Assembly: GCA_011526105.1 (NCBI GenBank)
Contig: WYAZ01000080.1
Span: forward strand, 1-48,516
DNA: 48,516 nt
Source: Deltaproteobacteria bacterium
Lineage (GTDB): Bacteria; Myxococcota; Kuafuiibacteriia; Kuafuiibacteriales; Kuafuiibacteriaceae
Direction: 5' to 3'
The position numbers and the translations under genes are program-made. Of the stretch, positions 8,097 through 16,662 are shown one piece after another (within the stretch, counting starts at the first letter, position 1; every line of letters starts with the position of its first letter). Under the pieces are notes generated by a model that did no database searches, was not told where the DNA came from, and saw nothing but the letters and a program-made list of their open reading frames with translations.

Positions 8097-10103
8097 ATGG
8101 AGATCCGGGCCTTCGCCGAGCAGGTGCTCTACGCCGAGCGGCTCGAAGACAAGCTCGTGCGACCCGCTCAGGTCACGGACCTCTCGCCCGGCCGCCCCAT
8201 CGCGACGCCAAATCGTCCCGGCCGACCCGAGGCCCTCGGCTTTGGCAGGGACCGGATCGCTTTCCCCCACGCCGAAAAACTCGAGGGCGCCAAAGAGCGC
8301 GGACGGGTGCTCCACTTCTTCGCCAACCACGAGCTGCTCGCCCTCGAGCTGCTCGCTCTCGTGCTGTTGCGCTTCCCCGACGCACCTTCGCGCTTTCGAC
8401 GTGGCTTGGTCGCCACCATGTTCGACGAGCAACGACATCTGTCCGCCTATGTACATCGCATGAGCGCACTCGGCGTCGAGCTCGGCGAGCTCGGGCTCTC
8501 GGACTTCTTCTGGACCGCGCTCAAGGACACGCCGAGCCCGCTTCATTTCGTGGCCGGCATGAGCCTCACGCTCGAACAAGCCAACCTCGACTTCATGCTC
8601 GAATACGGCCGAGCCTTCGAGGCGGTGTCCGACGCAGAGACTGCGAGCATCCTCGACGTCGTGCTCGAAGACGAGATCCGTCACGTACGGCATGGCCGCC
8701 GTTGGTTCGAGCGTTGGCGAGACCCGAGCCTCGGCGAGTTTGAGGCCTATCGGGCATTGGTCCAGCACCCGCTCACCCCGGCCCGGGCGAAAGGTCGCCG
8801 GTTTGCGCGAGGACCTCGCGAGCGCGCGGGGCTCTCGCAGGCGTTCATCGACGCCACGCTCACCTTCCACGCCTCCAAGGGACGCCCGCCCCTCGTCTAT
8901 GTGCCCAACTTCGACGCCGAAGACCGACTCGCGGGTGCCCCAGAGCACCGGGAGCAGCGCCGACCCGAGGCGCTCATCGCGGACCTCGCCCCACTTCTCA
9001 TGTATGTCTGCCATGGTGATGACGCGATCTTGGTCCCGCGACCGCAGCGCATGGCCCATCTCGCACACCTCGTGAACGCCGGCTTCGAGCTCGCAGAGCT
9101 GATCGTGGGCACGGATGAAAGCGCGGCGGAGGAAGCCCTCGCCGACCGACCCCCGGCGGGCTACGCGCACTGGGCGAACGTCCGCGTCACCCCGCCGGTC
9201 CTCTTCGACAAGCGCTGGGCCGCGGAGCGCTTCGGAACCGGCCAAGTGCGCTTCGAGGCTAGCACCTTCGAGCAAACGGATTCCGGGGTGCGTTTGCTGC
9301 TCGTGGCCGGGCACGAAGAGGTCGTGGTGAAGGCGGGTCTGTCGGCGGCGGGTCGTCACCGGATTTGGTGCCGAGAACCTCCAAAGCCAGAGGCGGTCGC
9401 TCCGCTTCTCGCGCGCGGAGCGGTGGTCGTCGAGCCTTGGCGCGATCGCGTCCTCGATCTCGGCGTGCTCCTCGATACACGCAAGAAGGAGCCGCGGCTG
9501 GGCACGATGCGCTTTCTCACCGATGGCCGCGGTCAGTACAAGGGTCATGTGCTCGGCGCGCGTCTTTCGGGCTTGCCGGAAGCCACGCATGGCGCGCTCT
9601 TCATGAGAAAAAGGGGACAGGCACCTTTTCTCGCCGCGCTCGACCAGAAGGCGCTGGAGGTCGCCGGAGCCCTGCGCGCCGAGGGTCATCTCGGCCCCGC
9701 CTCGCTCGACGCCATGCTCTACCGAACCCCGGGAGGCCTCGAGCTCGAGCCGGTGGTGGAAGTGAACCCGCGCATGACCATGGGCTTCGTGGCTCAGGCC
9801 CTCGAGAAGCACCTCGCGCCACGCGCCTCTGCGCTGTGGCTGCACCTCTCGCAGCGAGACGCAAAGCGCCTGGGTCACGGCAGCTTCTCCGCCATGGCCC
9901 AAAGCTTCGAGCGCACCGCCCCGCTCCAACTCCGCTCTGCGCGGAGCGAGACGAAGCTCGAGCGCGGCGTGTTGTTCACGACCGATCCGGAGACGAGTCG
10001 GCAGATCGTGACCCTCCTCGTCGTGGGCAAAGATCTCGAGGACGCGGACGCCATGCTTGGCGTCCCGAGTATCCTGGGGAGTCTCGGCGCGGTTGCGCCC
10101 TGA
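8097..10103 (+). CDS. Ferritin-like DUF455 domain fused to ATP-grasp-like domain
   Basis: ATG 8097 has GAGG about 8 bases upstream and gives 668 residues. Residues 1 to about 270 match the DUF455 ferritin-like family: a helix with HELLALELLAL (about 77-87), an ExxH in FDEQRH (about 109-114), a Glu in TLEQAN (about 158) and a second ExxH in EDEIRH (about 192-197). This is the arrangement expected for a di-iron four-helix bundle. The C-terminal half (about 290-668) looks like an ATP-grasp fold with an EVNPR metal/ATP-binding signature at about 553. A 25-base REP-like repeat (9613-9637) lies inside this half and adds about a dozen residues (KRGQAPFLAAL). The substrate is unknown. The fold calls come from motifs; the reaction is not predicted. 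Confidence 0.65.
   Translation: MEIRAFAEQVLYAERLEDKLVRPAQVTDLSPGRPIATPNRPGRPEALGFGRDRIAFPHAEKLEGAKERGRVLHFFANHELLALELLALVLLRFPDAPSRFRRGLVATMFDEQRHLSAYVHRMSALGVELGELGLSDFFWTALKDTPSPLHFVAGMSLTLEQANLDFMLEYGRAFEAVSDAETASILDVVLEDEIRHVRHGRRWFERWRDPSLGEFEAYRALVQHPLTPARAKGRRFARGPRERAGLSQAFIDATLTFHASKGRPPLVYVPNFDAEDRLAGAPEHREQRRPEALIADLAPLLMYVCHGDDAILVPRPQRMAHLAHLVNAGFELAELIVGTDESAAEEALADRPPAGYAHWANVRVTPPVLFDKRWAAERFGTGQVRFEASTFEQTDSGVRLLLVAGHEEVVVKAGLSAAGRHRIWCREPPKPEAVAPLLARGAVVVEPWRDRVLDLGVLLDTRKKEPRLGTMRFLTDGRGQYKGHVLGARLSGLPEATHGALFMRKRGQAPFLAALDQKALEVAGALRAEGHLGPASLDAMLYRTPGGLELEPVVEVNPRMTMGFVAQALEKHLAPRASALWLHLSQRDAKRLGHGSFSAMAQSFERTAPLQLRSARSETKLERGVLFTTDPETSRQIVTLLVVGKDLEDADAMLGVPSILGSLGAVAP
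9613..9637 (+). repeat. REP-like repeat, copy 2 (inside a coding region)
   Basis: Identical over 25 bases to 8035-8059. Flanking AAAAGG (9609-9614) and CCTTTT (9624-9629) form an inverted repeat with a 9-base loop. The insertion keeps the host gene in frame and is translated as KRGQAPFLAAL. Confidence 0.7.
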
Positions 10104-10127
10104 CCAGCGCTCGCGCGCGGTCGTGGC

Positions 10128-11285
10128 GTGCAACTTGCTTCCGTGCCCAGCGTGCGTTTCGCAACCGTTCGTTTGTTGACAGTCGTCTGCGCAGCCTGCG
10201 GCGAGCCCGGGACCTCGGCGTTCGACGCCTCGGTCCGGGATTCCGCCGCCTCGAGCCGCGATGCCCAAGACGCCGATTCCGACGCATCACCGGCCGACGA
10301 CGCATCGCCCCCCGACGACGCAGAAGTCGGACAGGACCTCGACCCGAAGTCGCTCGAACCCCACTGGCAGCCGACCGTTGGTGTACCTCCTTCGTCGCGA
10401 CGCGGTCGTTGGGGGGCGGTGCTCGTGCACGATCCGGAGGCGCGACGACTCATCCTCCACGGCGGCTCTCACTACCCGAACGGACCGGCCGGAGACACCT
10501 GGGCCTTCGATATAGACACGGAGCTTTGGCTCGAACTCGAGACCACGAACCCGCCCGCTCCCCGCTTCTGCCACTGCGCGACCTACCTGCCCGACACCCG
10601 CGAACTCCTGATCATCAACGGCCGGGACGAGGAGGGTGCCGTGCCTCGCGGAGCCTTTACACTGTCGCTCGAAACTGGGGTCTGGAGTCCGGTGGAGAGC
10701 GAAGCACCCGATGGCCTCGTGGGCTGTAACTCGGTCTACGATCCGCTGCAGGAGCGCGTCTTCGTCTTTGGCGGCGCGTCGACGCGCGGATTCTTGTCCT
10801 CCACGTGGAGCTACGACCCCCGCGCGCGTGTCTTCACCGAGCTGAGCCTCGGCGTCTCACCCTCTCCGCGCCGCGACGCGATGATGGTCTACGACGCAAC
10901 GAGAGGCCGCACGCTTCTTTTTGGCGGGCAGACCGGGCGCAACAGCCACGCGAACGATGTCTGGGGCTTCGATGGGGAAAGCTGGCAGCCGATCACGGTC
11001 GACCTCGCGCCGCCCGCCCGACGATGGGGGAGTTCGGGCATCGATGCGCTCGGGCAATGGCTCATCTTCGGCGGCACCGACGAGAGAGAGAGCATGAAGG
11101 ACCTCTGGAGGTTTGATCCCTCGACCGAGCAGTTCGAGGAACTCTCACTCCGAGATGGGCCCATGGCGAGAGCCGGCGCGGCCCACAGCTTCCTCGAAGA
11201 TCGGCAAGCCTTGTTCGTCTTCGGGGGTTTCGAGTCAGCGACCTTCGCGGCGCACGAGGACGGATGGGTGCTCGGGTTTCGGTGA
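10128..11285 (+). CDS. Kelch-repeat beta-propeller protein, probable lipoprotein
   Basis: The start is probably GTG 10128 (GTG 10143 is the alternative), giving 385 residues. A hydrophobic N-terminus leads to VCAAC (Cys24), a weak lipobox, then an Asp/Ala/Ser-rich linker (about 27-75). From about 90 to the end there are at least five kelch-type blades, each with a Gly-Gly turn (LHGGSH, VFGGAS, LFGGQT, IFGGTD, VFGGFE) and a following W or Y strand (DTWAFD, STWSYD, DVWGFD, DLWRFD). Kelch propellers on the surface or in the periplasm usually bind proteins or sugars; no ligand can be inferred. The gene ends 2 bases from a convergent lipoprotein gene. Confidence 0.75.
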   Translation: MQLASVPSVRFATVRLLTVVCAACGEPGTSAFDASVRDSAASSRDAQDADSDASPADDASPPDDAEVGQDLDPKSLEPHWQPTVGVPPSSRRGRWGAVLVHDPEARRLILHGGSHYPNGPAGDTWAFDIDTELWLELETTNPPAPRFCHCATYLPDTRELLIINGRDEEGAVPRGAFTLSLETGVWSPVESEAPDGLVGCNSVYDPLQERVFVFGGASTRGFLSSTWSYDPRARVFTELSLGVSPSPRRDAMMVYDATRGRTLLFGGQTGRNSHANDVWGFDGESWQPITVDLAPPARRWGSSGIDALGQWLIFGGTDERESMKDLWRFDPSTEQFEELSLRDGPMARAGAAHSFLEDRQALFVFGGFESATFAAHEDGWVLGFR

Positions 11286-11287
11286 GC

Positions 11288-12664
11288 TCAGTCCCTGGAC
11301 AGCTCTCTCAAGACGTAGACCCGCATCGAGTTTGAGTCTGCGTCCGAGCGAGGATAAACGAACAGATGATCACCCACGACCTCGACCCAGTTCAGATCCA
11401 CCCACGGAAGGCGCACCGGCGGACAGAACGCACCCACTTCCGGGCTCCAGAACGCGACCGAGGTGTCGTACACGGAAACGAAACCACCCCGGTAGGGTGT
11501 GAGTCCGCGCAGCCGCAGGCCTGGGTTGCCGCTCGGGCCAAAAGGCTCCCAGCCCTCCTGACCGGGCGAAAAGCGCACCATCGGGTTCTTGTCGCCTGCG
11601 AGAAATCCCAGACCCGGAACGAAGCCCACGAACGCGGCCGCTTCCGGCAGGAGAAGTCGACGCACCTCGCTCCCCACAAAATGAACGGCGCGGTCGAGTC
11701 GATTGCTGACAAGCACCAGCTCGCCCTGCCCTTCTGCGATCATCTGCGTCCCCCCCTGCGGGAGCCGTTCGATGAGTTCCCACGTATCTCGGGTGAGACG
11801 AAAGAGCCGCGCGGTCTCCTCGGGCGAGCCACGGACCTCGTAGGTGAGAGCGTAGAGCCCGGCGCTGCTGGTGGTCGATCCCTGGAGCGCCAAGATCGAT
11901 GTGCCGAGGGGAGGACCGACGGGTGTGGTCGAGAGTTCGTCGGCCTCAAAGGTCACGCGGTAGAGCTGACCGTCGCCGTCCGCGAATAGAGTTTCATCCT
12001 CGGATCGGTACCCAGTGACCGGGACCTCCGGCATGTTCAGCTCGACCGGGGCCGCTTGCCCGTCCGAGCCCACCCGAAACACTCGAGGTGGCCCATACCG
12101 AAACCCACCGGCACCGTCCGACTCGTACTTCTGGCCCGCAAAGAGCATGGAGTCGTCGGGGCCGCGCACTCCGAAATAGATGAGGGCCTGGGGTTCGAGG
12201 ACCACCTCTTCGATCTCAAAGCGTGGACACCGCTCTGGAGGCGCAGCCACCGGAAGCGGAAACGAGGCAAAGGCGGAAGATATCCTGCTGACCGAACGCC
12301 ACACCGGCGTGACCCCGTCCGCGGCCAGCCGAAAGAACTCGTTCGCGTCCCCGGCTCGCACGGGATCTTCGATGGTCGAGGGCGCAACCGAGCCCTCCTC
12401 GAGCCCCAGCTCCGCGAGGCGCTGCGAGAAGACCGCGGCCTCGACCTCCGCGTCGGGTCCGACATCCTCGAGCGTGAGCGCGGAGCCCTGTTGAAGGTCG
12501 ACGGCATGAATGTGCGAGCGCTCGCCCTCGGAGTGAGCGACGAGTACACTCGGCAGCGAAGAAGCGGGCGGGGGCACCCAGATCACTTCGGCGGAACAGG
12601 AGCAAGCTCCAAGCAACGCCAGGCCCGCAACCATCCGCACGCGCACCCGCACCCAGCGGAGCAT
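11288..12664 (-). CDS. Putative lipoprotein, propeller-like, unknown function (paralogue 1)
   Basis: ATG 12664 is chosen because it gives a compact signal peptide with the lipobox LGAC (Cys21); the frame is open further upstream (to 12715) without a better start. The protein has 458 residues. The mature part is beta-rich with repeated short strands and aromatic residues, as in a six- or seven-bladed propeller. An ExIxWVPPP start after the Cys resembles the GEVIGLPPG start of the protein at 13257-14837, suggesting paralogues. No catalytic motif is seen. A remnant gene on the other strand (12727-13242) separates the two paralogues. Confidence 0.7.
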   Translation of the reverse strand: MLRWVRVRVRMVAGLALLGACSCSAEVIWVPPPASSLPSVLVAHSEGERSHIHAVDLQQGSALTLEDVGPDAEVEAAVFSQRLAELGLEEGSVAPSTIEDPVRAGDANEFFRLAADGVTPVWRSVSRISSAFASFPLPVAAPPERCPRFEIEEVVLEPQALIYFGVRGPDDSMLFAGQKYESDGAGGFRYGPPRVFRVGSDGQAAPVELNMPEVPVTGYRSEDETLFADGDGQLYRVTFEADELSTTPVGPPLGTSILALQGSTTSSAGLYALTYEVRGSPEETARLFRLTRDTWELIERLPQGGTQMIAEGQGELVLVSNRLDRAVHFVGSEVRRLLLPEAAAFVGFVPGLGFLAGDKNPMVRFSPGQEGWEPFGPSGNPGLRLRGLTPYRGGFVSVYDTSVAFWSPEVGAFCPPVRLPWVDLNWVEVVGDHLFVYPRSDADSNSMRVYVLRELSRD

Positions 12665-12726
12665 AGTGCATCGAGCGACCCAAGTCCCAGCCTCACCAAA
12701 GAGAGCGTGTTCCACCTCTCGCGCGC

Positions 12727-13242
12727 TTGTGGAGCGCCGCGTTCAGCCCTACTGTGCGCGGCGATGCGGCGTACCTCGAGGCGTCGGACCCACCCCCGAC
12801 GCTCGAAGACGCACGGGCACTGCTCCGAGACCGCTTCCTCGGTATGGACGGGCCTCTCGTCTACTTGCTCGCTCGATCGGTCTGGCCCAGGGCGCCCCAG
12901 GATCGGTTTCGGTACAGCTATCCCATCACCTCGATCCCCATTCTCATGATGCATGGGACCCGCGACGGGAACACGCCACTCTCCGGCGCGCTCGAGGTGA
13001 GTGCGGCGCTGGGCGGGGTTGGTCAGCAACCCGTTACTTTCCCAGGAGGCGGTCACAGCCTGTTCAATCGAACACGCAGCGCGGACCAGCTCGATTGCGC
13101 GGCCCATCTAGTCACACGGTTCGTGCAATCACCGGGCTCGCTGGTAAACGCCGACTGCGCCGATCGCCTCGTGCCGCCGAGCTTCGAGGTCATCGACGCC
13201 GCGAGCGCAATCTTCGGGACCGAAGACGCCTGGGGCGATTGA
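12727..13242 (+). pseudogene. Alpha/beta hydrolase remnant (C-terminal third)
   Basis: The frame is open from 12667, with a TTG at 12727 as the first usable start, giving 171 residues. IPILMMHGTRDGNTPLSGA matches the strand and turn carrying the catalytic Asp of tripeptidyl/proline-iminopeptidase-like alpha/beta hydrolases (S33/TAP-like C-terminal region). GGGHSLFN about 50 residues later carries the catalytic His. The N-terminal two thirds, with the oxyanion hole and nucleophile Ser, are missing, and the minus-strand lipoprotein starts at 12664. It cannot be an active hydrolase alone. It is most likely a decayed gene left by a rearrangement inside the minus-strand lipoprotein group. Confidence 0.6.
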
Positions 13243-13256
13243 GCTCGCCTCTCGGA

Positions 13257-14837
13257 TCATTCATCGACTGAGATCTCGTACAAGAAGCCGCCGGTCCCGG
13301 ACATGAGCAGCCGGCCCTCGACGAGAATGCCATCAAAGATGCCGGGAAGCGGCGCCGTGGAGTGCTCGCTCCAGCCGAGACTCGTTCCGACGACGCAAGC
13401 TTCGACGGGTCTGGGCTCAATCAAGAACACGCCGTCGCAGCCCTGAAACGCGGTGAGGAAGCGGCCGGTGCCATCCTCGAGGCCGGTCAGGATCTCGATT
13501 CGCCTGGGCGCGGGCAGCAAGCGTCCACACACGCGCTGCCTCTCTGCGCAACTCGAGAACGCCTCCGGGAGATACACCGGCACTGGGATCCAGCCGCTCT
13601 CCGTCCGTCGAATGATCGGCGGACGATCGAGGCCGAGATACGGCACACCTTCGATGAACTCGCTGACTCGGCTGTGCGCCTGAGAGCCCGAATCCTCTGC
13701 GTCCAGTGGTCGGCCCGAAAAGAGGTCCCCGGTCCAGAGGAGCCCGCCGTGCCCCGCGAGGACCTGACTCGGCTGGGCCCCGGCTTGGTAGGCGAGCACG
13801 TCGACCTGATAGCGTCCGCTGTCATCCACCACAGGCATCGACCCGGACGAGGTCGCGGTCACGATGAAGCCATCGGCGAGAACGATGTATTCCCCGTTCT
13901 CGCCCACGGCCATCTCCTTGAAGTCCGCCTCCGGGCTCTCGCGAACCAAGAGCGACCGGCCACCGCCGAGCACGCCTCCGACCCAGTCCACCCTGAAGAC
14001 ACCAAAGCCCGTCACGCCGTCGGAGTCCCGGAGCGTCATGCCCATGAGGAAGGCCTCAGTCTCGCCGCTGGAGGACGTTGGGAGGGGAGCCAGGTCGCGA
14101 GCCTCCCAGAAGTGGCCGCTCGGAGCTGCGAGGGAGGTGCTCACGGACCAGTGGCCTCCGACACCCACGTAGTCCTCACCGCGACGGAGCCGCAGCACGC
14201 CGCGGTCGACCACCGCGAGCACCTCGTCGAGCCCCAGAGCGTAGAGCTGAACGATCGGCATCCCCGCCAGGTCTCTCCCCGAGAACCGAGCCCCCTCCTC
14301 GAAGTACGGAGAGCTTTGAGCGAAGGGTCGCCCCGACAGACGAGTCCGCGAGCAGGCCTCTCGAAGCGGAACCCGAAGTCCAAGTCTCGAGAGCATCGCC
14401 GGAGGGGTCTCGACTCGAGTCCACGCCGCTCCTTCAACGCGAAAGATGTCCGCCCGCCGTTCGAGCGGCCATGCGCTCTTGCCATCCGGCTGAAGCACTC
14501 CCATCTCGCGACAAGGGTCGTCGAACAGCTCCGCACTCGGCGCGTTTGTGATCTCCAGCAGCTCGAGATGCTCGAGATCGACGTCGGGATGAAGCGACGC
14601 GATCCGCTCTGCGGTCAACGCGATCGCGTAGACGCTCGTTCCCTCGGGAACCGAGATCGGAGCGTCCTCCTCTGCACCAGGGGTGAGGGCGCCCAAAACA
14701 CGCGTTGACTGGTTGTCCTCGCCGACCGCGACGATGAAGACACGAAGGTAGTCGTCCCCCGGAGGGAGACCTATCACTTCGCCGCTGGCCACGCAGGCCG
14801 CGCACGCGAGCCACACGGCTGTTCCTGCGCCGCGCAC
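13257..14837 (-). CDS. Putative lipoprotein, propeller-like, unknown function (paralogue 2)
   Basis: The start GTG 14837 gives 526 residues; the alternative starts are less good. The N-terminus has a short hydrophobic segment with Cys at 12 and 15 (WLACAAC), a weak lipobox. The mature part is acidic and beta-rich. Scattered Cys (about eight) suggest disulfides and an oxidising location. The segment after the signal (GEVIGLPPG, then FIVAVGED) parallels the same region of the protein at 11288-12664. No enzyme motif is recognised. A TAGACT element 6 bases before the start and no Shine-Dalgarno sequence suggest a leaderless transcript. Confidence 0.7.
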   Translation of the reverse strand: MRGAGTAVWLACAACVASGEVIGLPPGDDYLRVFIVAVGEDNQSTRVLGALTPGAEEDAPISVPEGTSVYAIALTAERIASLHPDVDLEHLELLEITNAPSAELFDDPCREMGVLQPDGKSAWPLERRADIFRVEGAAWTRVETPPAMLSRLGLRVPLREACSRTRLSGRPFAQSSPYFEEGARFSGRDLAGMPIVQLYALGLDEVLAVVDRGVLRLRRGEDYVGVGGHWSVSTSLAAPSGHFWEARDLAPLPTSSSGETEAFLMGMTLRDSDGVTGFGVFRVDWVGGVLGGGRSLLVRESPEADFKEMAVGENGEYIVLADGFIVTATSSGSMPVVDDSGRYQVDVLAYQAGAQPSQVLAGHGGLLWTGDLFSGRPLDAEDSGSQAHSRVSEFIEGVPYLGLDRPPIIRRTESGWIPVPVYLPEAFSSCAERQRVCGRLLPAPRRIEILTGLEDGTGRFLTAFQGCDGVFLIEPRPVEACVVGTSLGWSEHSTAPLPGIFDGILVEGRLLMSGTGGFLYEISVDE

Positions 14838-14843
14838 GACGTG

Positions 14844-14849
14844 AGTCTA
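14844..14849 (-). promoter_or_regulatory. Candidate -10 element (TAGACT), possible leaderless start
   Basis: On the minus strand TTAGACT is followed by 6 bases and then the GTG at 14837. No ribosome-binding sequence lies between. No clear -35 is visible. Confidence 0.4.
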
Positions 14850-14877
14850 ACGCAAAGAAGAGGCGTGAGAAGCCCCC

Positions 14878-16176
14878 TCAGAGGCGCCATGTGATCCGCA
14901 TGAGCTTGGCCTTGGAGTCGCGTGTGTCGAGCGCGAGCCCGTAGGCCGCCCCTTCCGCGGCGTCGAGCGCGTAGTGCTCCCACCCTTCCTGCAAGACACA
15001 CCAGTCGCCCTGTGCCGTCCGCGCGACCAGACCGTGGGCGGCGGCGAGCACGAGACCGCCGCCCGGGAGCAGCGAGAGCCGCCGGTAACGGCTTTCGAGG
15101 GGAGGCAAGGACCCCGGAAGCTTCTCCCAGCCTCCAGCCGCGCGCTCAAAGATCGCACCGAAGTGATCCATCGCCACCGCGCGGTGTTCGTCGGCGTCGA
15201 GGTCCTGCAGATCGGTCTCGAGCAGAAAGGAGCTCTGCTCCGCCGCGATGGAAAGGGTGACGGAATCCCAGACGTGAATCCGCTCAGCTTCATCGAGCAC
15301 AAACGCGCGACTCGAGCCCGCGAAGCTCACTCGCGAGGGTCTCTCCACCGGAAGGTCTCGAGCGATGGTCGACCCCCGCGCAAAGAACACGAGACGCGTG
15401 CTCCCGCTGATGAGCACATCCCCTGCCGGACTCGCATCCGCGTCCGCCCCCCGATCACCGCCAAGCTCGGCTGGGGTGACCTCCAGGGCCCGCCCCTCGA
15501 GATCGAAGCGGACGACACGCACGGTCGGAAAGAGTCCGACGCCCCAGAGCTCATCGTGATGGTTCCAAGTCACGGCGGCTAGACGACCGACTCCGGAGGT
15601 GCTCGTGGGTAGGTCGTCGAAGACGAGATCCGTGACTCTCGTGATCGTTGGCTCAGGGCTGCCGGCCGTCCGCGCGGCCAGATAGACCGTCTTCGCGTCG
15701 ACAGCGGTGAGCGTTGTGGGCTGCGTCTCGAGCTCGATCACCTCGACGTCAAAGACGCCGCAGGGGTTCGCAGCACACGCCCAAGAGACGAGCACCGAGG
15801 CCGACTTTATCGGTGCGAGCGCCTGGTCGGGCTCGAAGCGCCAAACCCCATTGGCCGGCGGAAGTGCTGGCCCGGCGCCCCCTTCTTGCAGGCCGCATTG
15901 GTCAGGCGCGCTGCCGTCGGGCCCGAGGAGCTCGGGATACTCGGAGAACTCGGCCCACTCGAGACTGGTTTCAGCCTGCGGGGGCTCACCCGGACCGTAG
16001 AGACGAATCACCCGCCGCGAGCTCTCCTGAGCCACCATCACCACCCAGGAATCCGCCGACCAGGGCGCGGCCAAGAACGCCGGTTCGCCGCAACCGCTGA
16101 GCAGCAGCGAAGCAATGAGTGCGAGGTGAGGACGGCCCCAAGCTCGGCTCAGCCCAGCATGCTGCGCAGCATCCAC
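14878..16176 (-). CDS. Putative lipoprotein, propeller-like, unknown function (paralogue 3)
   Basis: The GTG at 16176 lies inside the 3' end of dps (28-base overlap), and no better start codon exists before the signal peptide. It gives 432 residues. A good lipobox LSGC has Cys29 as the lipidated residue, so outer-membrane or periplasmic anchoring is likely. The mature chain is made of repeated strand pairs (for example VRVVRFDLEGRALEV and GLVARTAQGDW), as in a beta-propeller. It is the third consecutive minus-strand gene of this general type. Co-expression with dps through the overlap is possible. Function unknown. Confidence 0.65.
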   Translation of the reverse strand: MDAAQHAGLSRAWGRPHLALIASLLLSGCGEPAFLAAPWSADSWVVMVAQESSRRVIRLYGPGEPPQAETSLEWAEFSEYPELLGPDGSAPDQCGLQEGGAGPALPPANGVWRFEPDQALAPIKSASVLVSWACAANPCGVFDVEVIELETQPTTLTAVDAKTVYLAARTAGSPEPTITRVTDLVFDDLPTSTSGVGRLAAVTWNHHDELWGVGLFPTVRVVRFDLEGRALEVTPAELGGDRGADADASPAGDVLISGSTRLVFFARGSTIARDLPVERPSRVSFAGSSRAFVLDEAERIHVWDSVTLSIAAEQSSFLLETDLQDLDADEHRAVAMDHFGAIFERAAGGWEKLPGSLPPLESRYRRLSLLPGGGLVLAAAHGLVARTAQGDWCVLQEGWEHYALDAAEGAAYGLALDTRDSKAKLMRITWRL

Positions 16177-16619
16177 GCGGTCTTCTCGTGGACGCCCATG
16201 CGGTCGGTGATGAGGTTCACGGTGCCCTCATCGCCGGCCTGCTGGGCCGCGGGCAAGACCTCGCGGCACGTCCGAACCACCGCCTCGTGCCCGGCGTAGA
16301 TGTCTTTCAGCATTTCAGACGCCGATGGAACACCCATGGTCTCCTTGATGGAGGAGAGCTCGCTGAACTGCTTGTACGTCCCCGGGGCCGGTGCGCCCAA
16401 GGTCCGGATGCGTTCCGCCACGAGATCGACCGCGTTCCACATCTCGGTGTATTGGGTCATGAAGATCCGGTGGAGCGTGTCGAAGCTCGGTCCGGTTACG
16501 TTCCAATGATAGTTGTGTGTCTTGAGATAGAGCGTGTAGGTGTCTGCCAAGAGATGCGAGAGGCCGTCCACGATCTTCGCGCGATGTTCTTCGGAAATAC
16601 CGATGTTCACCTTTTCCAT
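16149..16619 (-). CDS. dps: Dps-family DNA-protection ferritin
   Basis: ATG 16619 has AGGGG 6 bases upstream and gives 156 residues, the usual Dps length; an in-frame extension to 16664 is not needed. The HNYHWNVTGPSFDTLH block (35-50), followed by D65 and E69 in DLVAERI, matches the inter-subunit ferroxidase site of Dps (His, Asp, Glu). Dps forms 12-mers that oxidise Fe(II) with peroxide, store iron and shield DNA in starved or stressed cells. A hydrolase gene starts divergently 44 bases away, and a lipoprotein gene overlaps its 3' end. The N-terminus lacks the Lys-rich DNA-binding tail of E. coli Dps, so DNA binding is uncertain. Confidence 0.92.
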   Translation of the reverse strand: MEKVNIGISEEHRAKIVDGLSHLLADTYTLYLKTHNYHWNVTGPSFDTLHRIFMTQYTEMWNAVDLVAERIRTLGAPAPGTYKQFSELSSIKETMGVPSASEMLKDIYAGHEAVVRTCREVLPAAQQAGDEGTVNLITDRMGVHEKTAWMLRSMLG

Positions 16620-16662
16620 GGCCCCTGAAGTAGCGCCGAAGCCCGCGTTTGGCAACAGCCCC

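Noticed and set aside
7761-10268. Long minus-strand open frame (835 codons) opposite the DUF455/ATP-grasp gene
   Set aside because: It is antisense to a gene with clear motifs. Its translation is Arg/Glu/His-rich and low in hydrophobic structure, typical of the open antisense frames of high-GC genes.
13362-14708. Plus-strand open frame (448 codons) opposite a lipoprotein
   Set aside because: Shadow of the minus-strand gene, which carries a signal and a candidate -10 element.
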